A stretch of 64,000 nucleotides of DNA from contig NZ_BCUF01000030.1 of NCBI RefSeq assembly GCF_001591145.1, positions 1 to 64,000 of the forward strand, given 5' to 3'. The notes below the pieces were generated by a model. The model was not told the DNA's origin and searched no databases. It saw nothing but the letters and a program-made list of their open reading frames with translations. The position numbers were made by a program, and so were the translations under genes. This DNA is from Vibrio harveyi NBRC 15634 = ATCC 14126 = KCTC 12724 (lineage in GTDB: Bacteria; Pseudomonadota; Gammaproteobacteria; Enterobacterales; Vibrionaceae). Positions 51,460-60,658 of the stretch are shown here, piece by piece (the stretch's first letter is position 1; every line of letters begins with the position of its first letter).

Positions 51460-53573
51460 TGAGCGAGCAAAAAGCATTTAGTCTAAAGATTGATGAGCAG
51501 AACATTGCTTGGCTAGCCATCGATGTGCCAAATGAGAAAATGAACACGCTGCAAGCGGCGTTTGCAGATGAGATGAAAGAGATCTTCGCTCAACTAAAAG
51601 ACACCAGCGGCGTGAAAGGGATGATCATTCATTCCCTAAAACCAGATAACTTTGTTGCCGGTGCCGATGTTCGTATGCTTGAAGCGTGCACAACGGCGAG
51701 TGAAGCTGAAGCATTAGCTAAGCAGGGGCAAGAGTTATTCCAGCAACTGTCTGATCTGCCTTATCCGGTTGTTGCTGCGATTCACGGTCCATGTCTAGGT
51801 GGTGGTTTAGAGCTTGCTCTAGCGTGTGACTACCGTGTGTGTACCGATTCCGATAAAACGCGTCTTGGTTTGCCTGAAGTGCAACTTGGTTTGTTGCCTG
51901 GTTCTGGTGGTACTCAGCGCCTTCCTCGTCTGATTGGTCTGCTGCCTTCGTTAGACCTCATCCTTACAGGTAAACAACTGCGTGCGAAGAAAGCGAAAAA
52001 ACTTGGCGTTGTTGATGCGTGTGTACCAGAGACGATTCTTCTTGATGTAGCTAAGCAGCTTATCGAAAAAGGGAAGAACAAAGGTAAGAAGAAGCAATCG
52101 ACAAAAGAGAAGTTGATGTCGGGCAGTGGTTTAGGTCGTAAGTTTGTGTTTGAGCAAGCCGCGAAGAAAACCAATGAGAAGACCCGCGGTAACTACCCAG
52201 CAACAGTTGCGATTCTCGAAGTCATTCAGCACGGTCTTGAAAAAGGCTTTGCTCAAGGTCAAGAGCTTGAAGCAAAGCGCTTTGGCGAATTGGTGATGAG
52301 CTCTGAATCAAAAGCATTGCGCTCTATTTTCTTTGCTACTACTGAAATGAAGAAAGAAAACGGTGCGGAAGCCGAGCCAGCAGCTGTCAACAGAGTTGGC
52401 GTGTTGGGTGGTGGTCTAATGGGGGCAGGCATCAGCCATGTATCTGTTGCGAAGGCGAAAGTGCCAGTACGTATTAAAGACGTCAGCAATGATGGCGTGC
52501 TTAACGCGTTGAACTACAACTATAAGTTGTTCGAAAAGCAGCGTAAGCGCCGTATTATCTCTAAAGCGGGCCTGCAATCGAAAATGCTGCAACTGTCTGG
52601 AGGCGTTGATTTCACAAGCTTCAATCATATTGATGTGGTTATTGAAGCGGTGTTTGAAGATCTTGACCTTAAACAGACGATGGTTGCGGATATTGAAGCG
52701 AATGCAAAACCAGAGACCATCTTTGCGACCAACACGTCTTCGTTACCAATTCACAAAATTGCAGAAAAAGCAGAGCGTCCAAAAAACATCGTCGGTCTGC
52801 ATTACTTCAGTCCGGTAGAAAAAATGCCACTGGTGGAAGTGATTCCTCACGAAACCACGTCAGAAGAGACCATTTCTACCGTTGTTGCACTAGCGAAGAA
52901 GCAGGGCAAGACACCAATTGTCGTGAAAGATAAAGCAGGCTTCTATGTAAACCGCATTCTTGCGCCTTACATGAACGAAGCTGCGCACATCTTGCTGGCA
53001 AATGAGCCAATCGAACAACTTGATGGTGCGCTGCTTGATTTTGGTTTCCCAGTTGGTCCTATCACATTGTTGGATGAAGTCGGTGTTGATATCGGTGCTA
53101 AGATCATGCCGATCTTGGTTAACGAATTAGGCGAACGATTTAAAGGTCCAGACGTATTCGACACACTACTGAATGACGGTCGAAAAGGTCGTAAGAGTGG
53201 GAAAGGCTTCTACACCTACAAAGGTAAGAAGAAAGAAGTCGATAAGTCCGTGTACAAGCTATTGAACCTGACGCCAGAATCTAAACTGAGCGACAACGAC
53301 ATTGCATTGCGTTGTGTACTGCCAATGCTAAACGAAGCGGTTCGCTGTTTAGACGACGGTATTATCCGTTCTCCACGCGATGGTGATATCGGCGCGATCT
53401 TTGGTATTGGTTTCCCACCATTCTTAGGTGGTCCATTCCGTTACATGGATCAATTCGGTTTGAAAGAACTGGTTGAGAAAATGAACGAGTTTGCATCGAA
53501 ATACGGTGATCGTTACGCGCCATGTGATGGCTTACTCACTCGTGCGGGTGAAGGTCGTAACTTCTACGATTAA
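51459..53573 (+). CDS. fadJ: Multifunctional fatty-acid oxidation protein FadJ
   Basis: FadJ combines enoyl-CoA hydratase/isomerase and 3-hydroxyacyl-CoA dehydrogenase activity. The 704-aa protein has a crotonase domain (about 1-195) with the oxyanion segment IHGPCLGGGLELALACDYRV and catalytic Glu in LPEVQLGLLPGSGGTQRL. The dehydrogenase domain (about 310-700) has NAD-binding GGGLMGAG near residue 317 and His in VGLHYFSPVEKMPLVEV. It is translationally coupled to fadI (TAATG) and followed by a terminator at 53593. Confidence 0.96.
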   Translation: MSEQKAFSLKIDEQNIAWLAIDVPNEKMNTLQAAFADEMKEIFAQLKDTSGVKGMIIHSLKPDNFVAGADVRMLEACTTASEAEALAKQGQELFQQLSDLPYPVVAAIHGPCLGGGLELALACDYRVCTDSDKTRLGLPEVQLGLLPGSGGTQRLPRLIGLLPSLDLILTGKQLRAKKAKKLGVVDACVPETILLDVAKQLIEKGKNKGKKKQSTKEKLMSGSGLGRKFVFEQAAKKTNEKTRGNYPATVAILEVIQHGLEKGFAQGQELEAKRFGELVMSSESKALRSIFFATTEMKKENGAEAEPAAVNRVGVLGGGLMGAGISHVSVAKAKVPVRIKDVSNDGVLNALNYNYKLFEKQRKRRIISKAGLQSKMLQLSGGVDFTSFNHIDVVIEAVFEDLDLKQTMVADIEANAKPETIFATNTSSLPIHKIAEKAERPKNIVGLHYFSPVEKMPLVEVIPHETTSEETISTVVALAKKQGKTPIVVKDKAGFYVNRILAPYMNEAAHILLANEPIEQLDGALLDFGFPVGPITLLDEVGVDIGAKIMPILVNELGERFKGPDVFDTLLNDGRKGRKSGKGFYTYKGKKKEVDKSVYKLLNLTPESKLSDNDIALRCVLPMLNEAVRCLDDGIIRSPRDGDIGAIFGIGFPPFLGGPFRYMDQFGLKELVEKMNEFASKYGDRYAPCDGLLTRAGEGRNFYD

Positions 53574-53592
53574 TGGCTAGCGCTAAAAAGAG

Positions 53593-53620
53593 AAAGGCTT
53601 GCATGACGCAAGCCTTTTTT
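53593..53620 (+). terminator. Terminator after fadJ
   Basis: A 10-bp stem (53593-53602 with 53608-53617) with a 5-nt loop is followed by TTT in a run of T. It ends the fadIJ transcript and faces the convergent small gene. Confidence 0.88.
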
Positions 53621-53650
53621 GTTTCTGAAAGAGTGGCAATTGACAGAGAA

Positions 53651-53923
53651 TCAGTCGTCATTCTTGCCTTTGTTCTTTCCTTTTCCTTTGTCGTTTCCAT
53701 GACCTTTACCCGGGTTGTCGTCGCCATGGATACTGGCATTGCCTTTACCTTTTCCTTTGTCGTGTTTGCCAGAACAGTCGTCTGACTTTATTGATACGTT
53801 ATCACCATCAAGGCGCAAACAGTCTTCACTCAGTTCGAAATCGTCACCCTTAATTGTGATGTCTGCATGGGCAACAGGCGCGAGTGGCATAAGTACAGCA
53901 GCAAGTAAAAGTAGCTTTTTCAT
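53651..53923 (-). CDS. Small secreted Lys/Gly/Asp-rich protein of unknown function
   Basis: This 90-aa protein has a clear signal peptide (1-20, MKKLLLLAAVLMPLAPVAHA) and a mature part of 70 residues. The first half contains Cys35 and Cys50, possibly one disulfide, in a short beta-like segment. The second half (about 51-90) is a low-complexity tail of Gly, Lys, Asn, Asp and His repeats (GKGKGN, GKGHGNDKGKGKNKGK). I recognise no family. The signal peptide and AGGA before the ATG support a real gene. Export to the periplasm or outside is inferred. Confidence 0.7.
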   Translation of the reverse strand: MKKLLLLAAVLMPLAPVAHADITIKGDDFELSEDCLRLDGDNVSIKSDDCSGKHDKGKGKGNASIHGDDNPGKGHGNDKGKGKNKGKNDD

Positions 53924-54020
53924 TTAGTCCTCGTGTTTGCGTAATTGTTGAACAAGGTAATTACAGCATAAACGAAATGACTGCTTTTACCATTTCATGC
54001 CATTTCTATACTTGAGTCTC

Positions 54021-56798
54021 TTACCCGAGACCGAAGTCTTTTGGACGCAGTTGAAACTCTTCGATCGAGCCCACTTCTAAACCGAGATTGATACGGGGTT
54101 CGTCCGCGTGAGCGATGCCTTGTGAGTGCATCACTAAACGATTCGCAGTACGAGGTTTAAGCTCATTGACCACAAAGCGAATCATATCGGTGCGGGTCAA
54201 TTCTTTAAGCTCTTCCAACACTTTTTCACGCTGATTAAAGTCGGTGTCTTTGTTGCCAATTGCTACCCATAGGCGCTGCGCTCTTCCGCGCAATGTGGTG
54301 TCAGGCGTTGCAATCTGGTTCCATAATCCGCGCTTACTGCTGTGCCATTGGTATTCATTGAGCTCTAACAACACCATGTAGAACGCATTTAAAAACTCAT
54401 CGATTGAGGTAACCAGTTCGGCTGGTGCAGCATTCGGTGACTGCACGTAAAGCACAATCCCCGGATGACGGTTAAGCGGCATATTTCCCGTGCCAACCAT
54501 GTAGCCTAACTGTTGTTTGGTTCGGATTTCATGGAAGAAGGTTGCCGACATTAAGTGATTAGCCAAGGAATAAAGCGCAATATTACGAGGCGAGATATCT
54601 TCACATTGATGATAAATCACCACTGCTGAGTCTTGCTGGTTACAGTTTACTTCGCGTTGGAAACTGCCGTTTTCACCCAGCATGACGAGTGGGCGAAGCG
54701 CCTCTTCGTAACGTTGTTCTTTCACACGCAATGCGTCTTTCAATGTGTTTGCCATGTCATGAGCTTGCTGACGCTGCCAATCGCCATAAACGAACATCTC
54801 AACGTGTAGCTCAGCCAGAATCGATTCAACGAACACTGACAGCTCATCCACTTCAATCTCTTCCAATGCTTCAACCAATGTTGCGAATGGAGGATTGTTA
54901 GGTTGGAGTAGACCTGTTAATGCATTAAAAAGCTGTGAAATAGGGCGATCTTGTGATGAATTCCGCCAATTGCGTAACAGTTGTTGCTTAATGGTCTCAA
55001 AGCGAGCAGGGCTGAACTCACGTGCAGCAAAGCGATGCAGAATCATTTCTAGCAGTTGAGGTAGCTTTTGGCTAAAACCCGATAATGTCAGCGTGACGCC
55101 GCCTTGGTGAGCATACATGTTGTAACCCATGCCTGCGATTTCAGCTTGATACGTCTCTTTGGCTAGAGAATCGAGGAACATCTCAACACATAGTCTCGTT
55201 TTCACGATGTTTTTCGGTGATGCTACCGCGTGTGAACTGTCGATGGCGACGTAAACGACACCTTTTGGTACTCGGAATTCATCGTCTTGCAAATGCCATA
55301 AACGGAAGCCTTCTACATCTTCCACCAACTCCGGCAATGAGCCACCGTTTTCAAACGGTTTTGGATCGAGTTCGTAGCAAATGTATGGGTTCTTTTCTGG
55401 GAGAACGAATTGCCAACTTGGGTCGATTTGTTGATAGAAACGGCGCTGCTCTTCGCTAAACGGCGTTACCGAGTAAGGCGTGAAGTACCACTCTGCGGTT
55501 TGGTTGTACTCCAAGCCTTTCGCTATCAATGTAACGCGAACATTTTCAACCGAAAGATATTGGAGTAATGAGCGTTGAAGCGCTTCATCATAGCCTGCCA
55601 TTTTGTAGTCACCATAAACCGTGTCTTCCGGTTGATAGTGCTGCATATTGATCACTAGATGGCTGACCAAATCCATTGGACGCGATGGCTCTTGGAAGCG
55701 AAAAGCGGATTCCAACACCGCTTGTTTTTCCAAGTAGCGCCACTCATCCATACCATCTTGTTTGATCATAGAGAGATATTGGAATACCGCTTGAACGATG
55801 TCATCAATATGGTCCAAGCCGTTTGGCGTCAGTGTGCAACTTACGGTGAAATCGCGGTAGTTACTGCCACTCGCACCGCCGCCTGCAGAAAGGGAGGTAA
55901 TCCAGCCTTTCTCTTTGAGTTGAAGCATCAGACTGCCTTCACCTTCGTAACCCAACAGGTGAGCAAAGTAGGAAAGGGGCTTCACGCTATAGTGCGCGTC
56001 CATTCCCGGCATTGGGAACGTGAGAATCAGTTTACGGAACTCTTTGATTGGTTCGACTTGAACCAAGATGCCTGTGCTTTCTTCAGTGCCGATAGGCACA
56101 TCGATCGACTTTCCGCGTAGTTGGTGGTTTGGAATGTCGGCAAACATGGCTTCTACCCATGTTTGCTGCTCATCAAGAGATTGCGGGCCAAACAAAGTCA
56201 GCGTCATCAAATCGGCAGAATACTGCGAGTGATGAAATTCAACAATTTCGTCTCGAATCGATTTGTCTTCGCGATCGCCAAGTGTATCTAAGTTACCGAC
56301 AGAAAATTTTGAAAACGGGTGCTCTGGGTTGATGACTTCTTTGTTGACTTGATACAGACGGCGAGAATCGTCGTTCAGTTTGAGCTTGTATTCGGAATCG
56401 ACCGCTTGGCGTTCTTTGTCTAACGCTTCTTCGTTAAACAGTGGTGCGGTAAAGAATTGGCTGAAGCGATCAAGCGCAGTTTCAAAAGCAGTTGGTGTGA
56501 CATCGAAGAAGAAACAGGTGTGCTCGGTGCCCGTCCAAGCGTTGTTGGTGCCACCATGTTGACTAATATAACTTTGAAACTCGCCCACTTTAGGGTATTT
56601 TTCCGTACCCAAAAAAAGCATGTGTTCTAGATAGTGTGCCAGACCTTGGCGATCCATCGGATCATCGAAGTGTCCAACGTTTACTGCTAGGGCTGCTGCC
56701 GACTGTTGAGCCGTGTCGGAATGAATCAGCAACACGCGCAGGGCATTACTCAATGTAATGTAGCGGTATTGATTTGAATCGTTTGGACTTAGGTGCAC
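54021..56798 (-). CDS. M16 family (insulinase/pitrilysin-like) zinc metallopeptidase
   Basis: This large peptidase of 925 aa belongs to the inverzincin family. The zinc motif HYLEH (His55, Glu58, His59) is followed 77 residues after His59 by Glu136 in DSEYKLKLNDDSRR, exactly the pitrilysin spacing. Four M16 domains fit the length, with only the first carrying the active site. Unlike E. coli protease III (PtrA) there is no signal peptide, so it is probably cytosolic and degrades peptides. It is transcribed alone, divergently from sixA. Confidence 0.93.
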   Translation of the reverse strand: MHLSPNDSNQYRYITLSNALRVLLIHSDTAQQSAAALAVNVGHFDDPMDRQGLAHYLEHMLFLGTEKYPKVGEFQSYISQHGGTNNAWTGTEHTCFFFDVTPTAFETALDRFSQFFTAPLFNEEALDKERQAVDSEYKLKLNDDSRRLYQVNKEVINPEHPFSKFSVGNLDTLGDREDKSIRDEIVEFHHSQYSADLMTLTLFGPQSLDEQQTWVEAMFADIPNHQLRGKSIDVPIGTEESTGILVQVEPIKEFRKLILTFPMPGMDAHYSVKPLSYFAHLLGYEGEGSLMLQLKEKGWITSLSAGGGASGSNYRDFTVSCTLTPNGLDHIDDIVQAVFQYLSMIKQDGMDEWRYLEKQAVLESAFRFQEPSRPMDLVSHLVINMQHYQPEDTVYGDYKMAGYDEALQRSLLQYLSVENVRVTLIAKGLEYNQTAEWYFTPYSVTPFSEEQRRFYQQIDPSWQFVLPEKNPYICYELDPKPFENGGSLPELVEDVEGFRLWHLQDDEFRVPKGVVYVAIDSSHAVASPKNIVKTRLCVEMFLDSLAKETYQAEIAGMGYNMYAHQGGVTLTLSGFSQKLPQLLEMILHRFAAREFSPARFETIKQQLLRNWRNSSQDRPISQLFNALTGLLQPNNPPFATLVEALEEIEVDELSVFVESILAELHVEMFVYGDWQRQQAHDMANTLKDALRVKEQRYEEALRPLVMLGENGSFQREVNCNQQDSAVVIYHQCEDISPRNIALYSLANHLMSATFFHEIRTKQQLGYMVGTGNMPLNRHPGIVLYVQSPNAAPAELVTSIDEFLNAFYMVLLELNEYQWHSSKRGLWNQIATPDTTLRGRAQRLWVAIGNKDTDFNQREKVLEELKELTRTDMIRFVVNELKPRTANRLVMHSQGIAHADEPRINLGLEVGSIEEFQLRPKDFGLG

Positions 56799-57175
56799 GA
56801 TGCGTCTCCAGATTTCGCATTACAGTAATTATGATCCCCGAGCGGGGAGGCGCAAAGTTTGCGCTTCGACAAATACTGCTTGCCGCATTTTTGTTATTCG
56901 TAAGAGTACTGCATAAGCCCATCAGCAAATTGCTATGGGGTTCGAGCTATTTGAAGGAATGCACTGAGTTCATAACTTCATCGTAGAATGTGATGAACTG
57001 AGTATATTCTTTTTAATAGATTGTTAAGAAAGTCGCTATCTTTAGCAAGCGAATTGGTATAATGAACCGATAATTATATCAGTATTTTTGTTTCGACATT
57101 ATTAAAGTTAGCCCGCTATCCGTATAAAGATAGCAGTCAACCTTTTGGTAGCGTTAGCTATCCCTAGGAAATAAC
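56799..57175. other. Divergent promoter region between the M16 peptidase and sixA
   Basis: These 377 bp have no convincing gene. On the plus strand TGG-TATAAT (57055-57063) is an extended -10 that could start sixA transcription near 57070. Upstream, GAGTTCAT and ATGAACT copies near 56967-56999 form a loose inverted repeat. The minus-strand promoter for the peptidase is not obvious. Confidence 0.45.
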
Positions 57176-57640
57176 ATGAAAATATTTATCTTGCGTCACG
57201 GTGAAGCAGAGCATTTTGCGAACACCGACGCAGAAAGACAACTGACCCCAAGAGGCAGAACTGAATCGGAAGCAGTTGCCCGAGCATGTAAAGAGCAAGG
57301 TTTTGCTCAATTCGACAAAGTACTGGTGAGCCCGTACATTCGAGCGCAGCAAACTTGGCAAGAAATCAGCGCACACTTTTCGGCTAAGAGCATCGAAACG
57401 TGTGAAGACATCACGCCTTACGGTCAATCCGACCAAGTGTTTGATTTCGCTAATGCGTTGATTGAAGTTGAGAAGCTTGAATCTCTTTTGCTTGTGTCGC
57501 ACTTGCCGCTGGTGGGCTACCTTACCTCGGAATTTGTGAAAGACATGACGCCGCCAATGTTCCCGACATCTGGCTTGGTGTGCATTGAATTTGATCCGCA
57601 AACACAACGCGGTGAAGTGCTTTGGCATATCACGCCATAG
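57176..57640 (+). CDS. sixA: Phosphohistidine phosphatase SixA
   Basis: SixA removes phosphate from histidine phosphotransfer proteins; the E. coli enzyme acts on ArcB and on NPr of the nitrogen PTS. The 154-aa protein of the histidine-phosphatase superfamily has the RHG motif at 7-9 (LRHGEAEHF) with catalytic His8, Arg in SPYIRAQQTW and a second His in LLVSHLPLVGYL. CTAGGAAATAAC precedes the ATG. Its position between fadJ and smrB mirrors E. coli. Confidence 0.95.
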   Translation: MKIFILRHGEAEHFANTDAERQLTPRGRTESEAVARACKEQGFAQFDKVLVSPYIRAQQTWQEISAHFSAKSIETCEDITPYGQSDQVFDFANALIEVEKLESLLLVSHLPLVGYLTSEFVKDMTPPMFPTSGLVCIEFDPQTQRGEVLWHITP

Positions 57641-57677
57641 AGCACCACCTCTCGGGATGATGGCTCGAGAAAAACAA

Positions 57678-57700
57678 AAAGGCAGGGTTAACCTGCCTTT
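57678..57700. terminator. Bidirectional terminator between sixA and smrB
   Basis: A 9-bp stem (57678-57686 with 57692-57700) with a GTTAA loop is flanked by A and T tracts. It serves the converging sixA and smrB. Confidence 0.75.
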
Positions 57701-57743
57701 GTCGTTCTTGCTCGTCCGAGAAGTACTTCTCGAAGTCGGTGAG

Positions 57744-58274
57744 TTATTTTTCTGGAATAGACAGTAGCACCAGTAGGGCACCATCGCCGCCAAACTCTAG
57801 AGGCGCTTGGTGGAATGCCATTACGTCTGGATGTTGAGCTAACCAAAGCGGCGCTTTCTGCTTCAGAATGTGCTTACCGATGCCGTGTTGTACACACGCA
57901 CAGTGGATTTCGTTTTTCACGCAGTACGCGATCATCGCACCGAGTTCTCGCTTGGCTTCTTGCTGTGTCATGCCGTGCATGTCTAGGAAGACGTCAGGCA
58001 CGTACACGCCACGACGAAGACGTTTCACTTCATAAGTGGACACATCGTCACGCGCATAACGAGTTGGTCCCTCTTCATTAAGAAGCGGAACAAACTCATC
58101 AGAAAAGTAAAACTCAGAATCACTCGCTTCACGGTTTGAGCGTGTGATTTCTTTTTGCTTAGTATTTTTTTTTGGTTGCTGGATTATGGTATCCTGTCGC
58201 AACTTTTTTACGCCCTGTACTGCATCCTTAAACAAGGCGAAATCGTCATCGTGTTCGGTGTCTTTTTTGCTCAT
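57744..58274 (-). CDS. smrB: Ribosome rescue endonuclease SmrB (YfcN)
   Basis: SmrB is the Smr-domain nuclease that cuts mRNA between collided ribosomes in E. coli. The 176-aa protein has a charged N-terminal extension (about 1-85) and the Smr domain (about 93-172) with LDMHGMTQQEA and VQHGIGKHILKQKAPLWL. The family LDLHG motif is LDMHG here, a mild change. It is divergent from prmB, in the same arrangement as in E. coli. Confidence 0.93.
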   Translation of the reverse strand: MSKKDTEHDDDFALFKDAVQGVKKLRQDTIIQQPKKNTKQKEITRSNREASDSEFYFSDEFVPLLNEEGPTRYARDDVSTYEVKRLRRGVYVPDVFLDMHGMTQQEAKRELGAMIAYCVKNEIHCACVQHGIGKHILKQKAPLWLAQHPDVMAFHQAPLEFGGDGALLVLLSIPEK

Positions 58275-58335
58275 TAGGTAAACAATTTCATTTTTACAAT
58301 TTATGGCAGTATTGTAGCGCTTTTCGGAGGCAATT

Positions 58336-59268
58336 TTGGATAAGATTTTTGTAGAAGAGGCGGTATCGGAGCTCCATACCCTTCAAGATATGATTCGTTG
58401 GACGGTGAGCCGCTTTAACGCCGCTAACCTGTTTTACGGTCATGGCACTGATAATGCGTGGGATGAAGCAGTTCAGCTTATCCTGCCAACATTATACTTG
58501 CCGATTGATGTGCCTCCGCACGTATTGAACTCTCGCCTTACGACAAGCGAGCGTCTGCGTATCGTTGAGCGCGTAGTAAAACGCATCAACGAGCGTACAC
58601 CAACTGCATACCTAACGAACAAAGCATGGTTCTGCGGTCTTGAGTTCTTCGTTGATGAGCGTGTACTTGTGCCACGTTCTCCAATCGGCGAATTGATTCA
58701 AGCGGAATTCCAACCTTGGTTGGTGGAAGAGCCTACGCGCATCATGGACCTATGTACGGGTTCTGGTTGTATCGCGATTGCTTGTGCGCACGCTTTCCCT
58801 GAAGCAGAAGTTGACGCGATTGACATCTCTACAGACGCTCTACAAGTGGCTGAGCAAAACGTACAAGATCACGGCATGGAGCAACAAGTGTTCCCAATCC
58901 GCTCTGACTTGTTCCGCGATCTTCCAAAAGAGAAATACAACCTGATCGTGTCTAACCCACCTTACGTGGATGAAGAAGACATGAACAGCCTGCCAGACGA
59001 GTTCACGCACGAGCCTGAGCTAGGTCTAGCTGCTGGTACTGACGGTCTAAAACTGGTTCGTCGTATTCTTGCTAACGCACCAGACTACCTAACAGACGAC
59101 GGTATTCTTGTGTGTGAAGTTGGTAACTCAATGGTTCACATGATGGAACAGTACCCACAAATTCCATTCACTTGGATTGAGTTCGAGAACGGCGGTCATG
59201 GTGTATTCATGCTAACGCGTGACCAATTGGTTGAGTGTGCAGAAGAGTTCAAACTGTACAAAGACTAA
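58336..59268 (+). CDS. prmB: Ribosomal protein L3 N5-glutamine methyltransferase PrmB
   Basis: PrmB methylates a glutamine of ribosomal protein L3 using S-adenosylmethionine. The 310-aa protein has an N-terminal helical domain (about 1-110) and a Rossmann methyltransferase domain with motif I IMDLCTGSGCIAIACA and the catalytic NPPY (207-210). The start is TTG 58336, with CGGAGG five bases upstream. The context GGAGGCAATTTTG is identical to that of cheY. A strong terminator (59304) follows. Confidence 0.95.
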   Translation: MDKIFVEEAVSELHTLQDMIRWTVSRFNAANLFYGHGTDNAWDEAVQLILPTLYLPIDVPPHVLNSRLTTSERLRIVERVVKRINERTPTAYLTNKAWFCGLEFFVDERVLVPRSPIGELIQAEFQPWLVEEPTRIMDLCTGSGCIAIACAHAFPEAEVDAIDISTDALQVAEQNVQDHGMEQQVFPIRSDLFRDLPKEKYNLIVSNPPYVDEEDMNSLPDEFTHEPELGLAAGTDGLKLVRRILANAPDYLTDDGILVCEVGNSMVHMMEQYPQIPFTWIEFENGGHGVFMLTRDQLVECAEEFKLYKD

Positions 59269-59303
59269 ATCTGTCGAAATACACCATTCGAATAAACAAT
59301 GAA

Positions 59304-59333
59304 AACACCGAGCCCAGTGCTCGGTGTTTTTTT
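59304..59333 (+). terminator. Terminator after prmB
   Basis: A 10-bp stem (59304-59313 with 59319-59328) is followed by a T run to 59333. It implies that aroC has its own promoter within the next 150 bp. Confidence 0.9.
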
Positions 59334-59489
59334 ATCCGCTTCGCACTGAGCTTGGAAAATTTCGGCTGTTTTGTTTTTTCCGCCAAATCGGGCTTTACAT
59401 CAAAACGTAATACCGCCACTATGATTCCACGAAGAATTGAAAAGCAGTTGCGCTCATGGAGAGCGTGGCGACAAGAACTTGAGGAAGTA

Positions 59490-60575
59490 ATGGCAGGAAA
59501 CAGTATCGGACAACATTTCCGAGTAACGACATTCGGAGAAAGTCACGGTATCGCACTAGGATGTATCGTAGACGGATGCCCTCCAGGTTTGGAAATCACT
59601 GAGGCAGATCTGCAAACGGATCTCGACCGTCGCCGTCCTGGCACATCACGTTACACTACCCAACGTCGTGAACCGGACGAAGTAAAAATTCTTTCTGGCG
59701 TTTTTGAAGGTAAAACCACAGGTACTTCAATTGGTCTGATGATCGAGAACACGGACCAACGTTCTAAAGACTACTCAGACATCAAAGACAAGTTCCGTCC
59801 AGGACACGCTGATTACACTTACCACCAAAAATACGGTGTGCGCGACTATCGAGGTGGCGGCCGTTCGTCTGCTCGTGAAACGGCAATGCGTGTGGCGGCT
59901 GGTGCAATCGCTAAGAAATACCTAAAAGACGAGTTCGGTGTAGAAATCCGCGCTTACTTGTCGCAAATGGGTGACGTTTCAATCGATAAAGTGGATTGGA
60001 ATGAAATCGAAAACAACGCGTTCTTCTGCCCAGATGCAGACAAAGTGGAAGCGTTTGATCAACGTATCCGTGATCTGAAAAAAGAAGGCGACTCTATCGG
60101 CGCTAAAATTCAGGTCGTGGCAACCAACGTGCCTGTTGGTCTTGGTGAGCCTGTATTTGATCGTTTGGATGCAGACATCGCGCACGCGTTAATGAGCATC
60201 AATGCGGTGAAAGGCGTGGAAATCGGTGACGGTTTTGATGTGGTAAACCAAAAAGGCAGCGAGCACCGTGATACGCTTTCACCAGAAGGCTTTGGTAGTA
60301 ACCACGCGGGCGGCATTCTTGGCGGTATCTCTACTGGTCAAGAGATTGTTGCAAACATCGCGCTTAAGCCAACCTCAAGCATTACGGTGCCAGGTGAGAC
60401 TATCACTAAAGAAGGTGAACCAACTCAGTTGATCACTAAAGGTCGTCATGACCCTTGTGTGGGTATCCGTGCGGTGCCTATCGCAGAAGCGATGCTTGCT
60501 ATTGTCGTTATGGACCATTTGCTACGCCACCGTGGTCAAAACCATGGCGTACAAACCGAGACTCCAAAGATTTAA
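59490..60575 (+). CDS. aroC: Chorismate synthase AroC
   Basis: AroC makes chorismate from EPSP with reduced FMN, the last common step of aromatic amino-acid synthesis. The 361-aa protein shows signatures GESHGIALGCIVDGCPPG (16-33), the RGGGRSSARETAMRVAAGA region and the C-terminal RHDPCVGIRAVPIAEAM. I chose ATG 59490 (MAGNSIGQHFRVTTFG) with GAGGA nine bases upstream. An 85-codon upstream extension exists in frame but reads as non-coding and contains the prmB terminator. Confidence 0.96.
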   Translation: MAGNSIGQHFRVTTFGESHGIALGCIVDGCPPGLEITEADLQTDLDRRRPGTSRYTTQRREPDEVKILSGVFEGKTTGTSIGLMIENTDQRSKDYSDIKDKFRPGHADYTYHQKYGVRDYRGGGRSSARETAMRVAAGAIAKKYLKDEFGVEIRAYLSQMGDVSIDKVDWNEIENNAFFCPDADKVEAFDQRIRDLKKEGDSIGAKIQVVATNVPVGLGEPVFDRLDADIAHALMSINAVKGVEIGDGFDVVNQKGSEHRDTLSPEGFGSNHAGGILGGISTGQEIVANIALKPTSSITVPGETITKEGEPTQLITKGRHDPCVGIRAVPIAEAMLAIVVMDHLLRHRGQNHGVQTETPKI

Positions 60576-60602
60576 GTTTGAAGCTTAACTCGATAGAAAC
60601 AC

Positions 60603-60630
60603 AAAAGGCTGCTCAATGAGCAGCCTTTTT
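60603..60630. terminator. Terminator between aroC and the TRIC-family gene
   Basis: A 12-bp stem (60603-60614 with 60618-60629) with an AAT loop has A4 and T5 ends. It is suited to ending both converging genes. Confidence 0.9.
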
Positions 60631-60658
60631 CATGTCTTTTAATAGGTTTCTATTTGAA

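Noticed and set aside
57164..57793. A 209-codon minus-strand frame covering sixA
   Set aside because: It lies wholly opposite sixA and runs into the smrB end. The sense frame carries all histidine-phosphatase motifs.
59235..59489. An 85-codon N-terminal extension of aroC
   Set aside because: It overlaps the prmB end and includes its terminator. Chorismate synthase homologues start at MAGNSIGQ.
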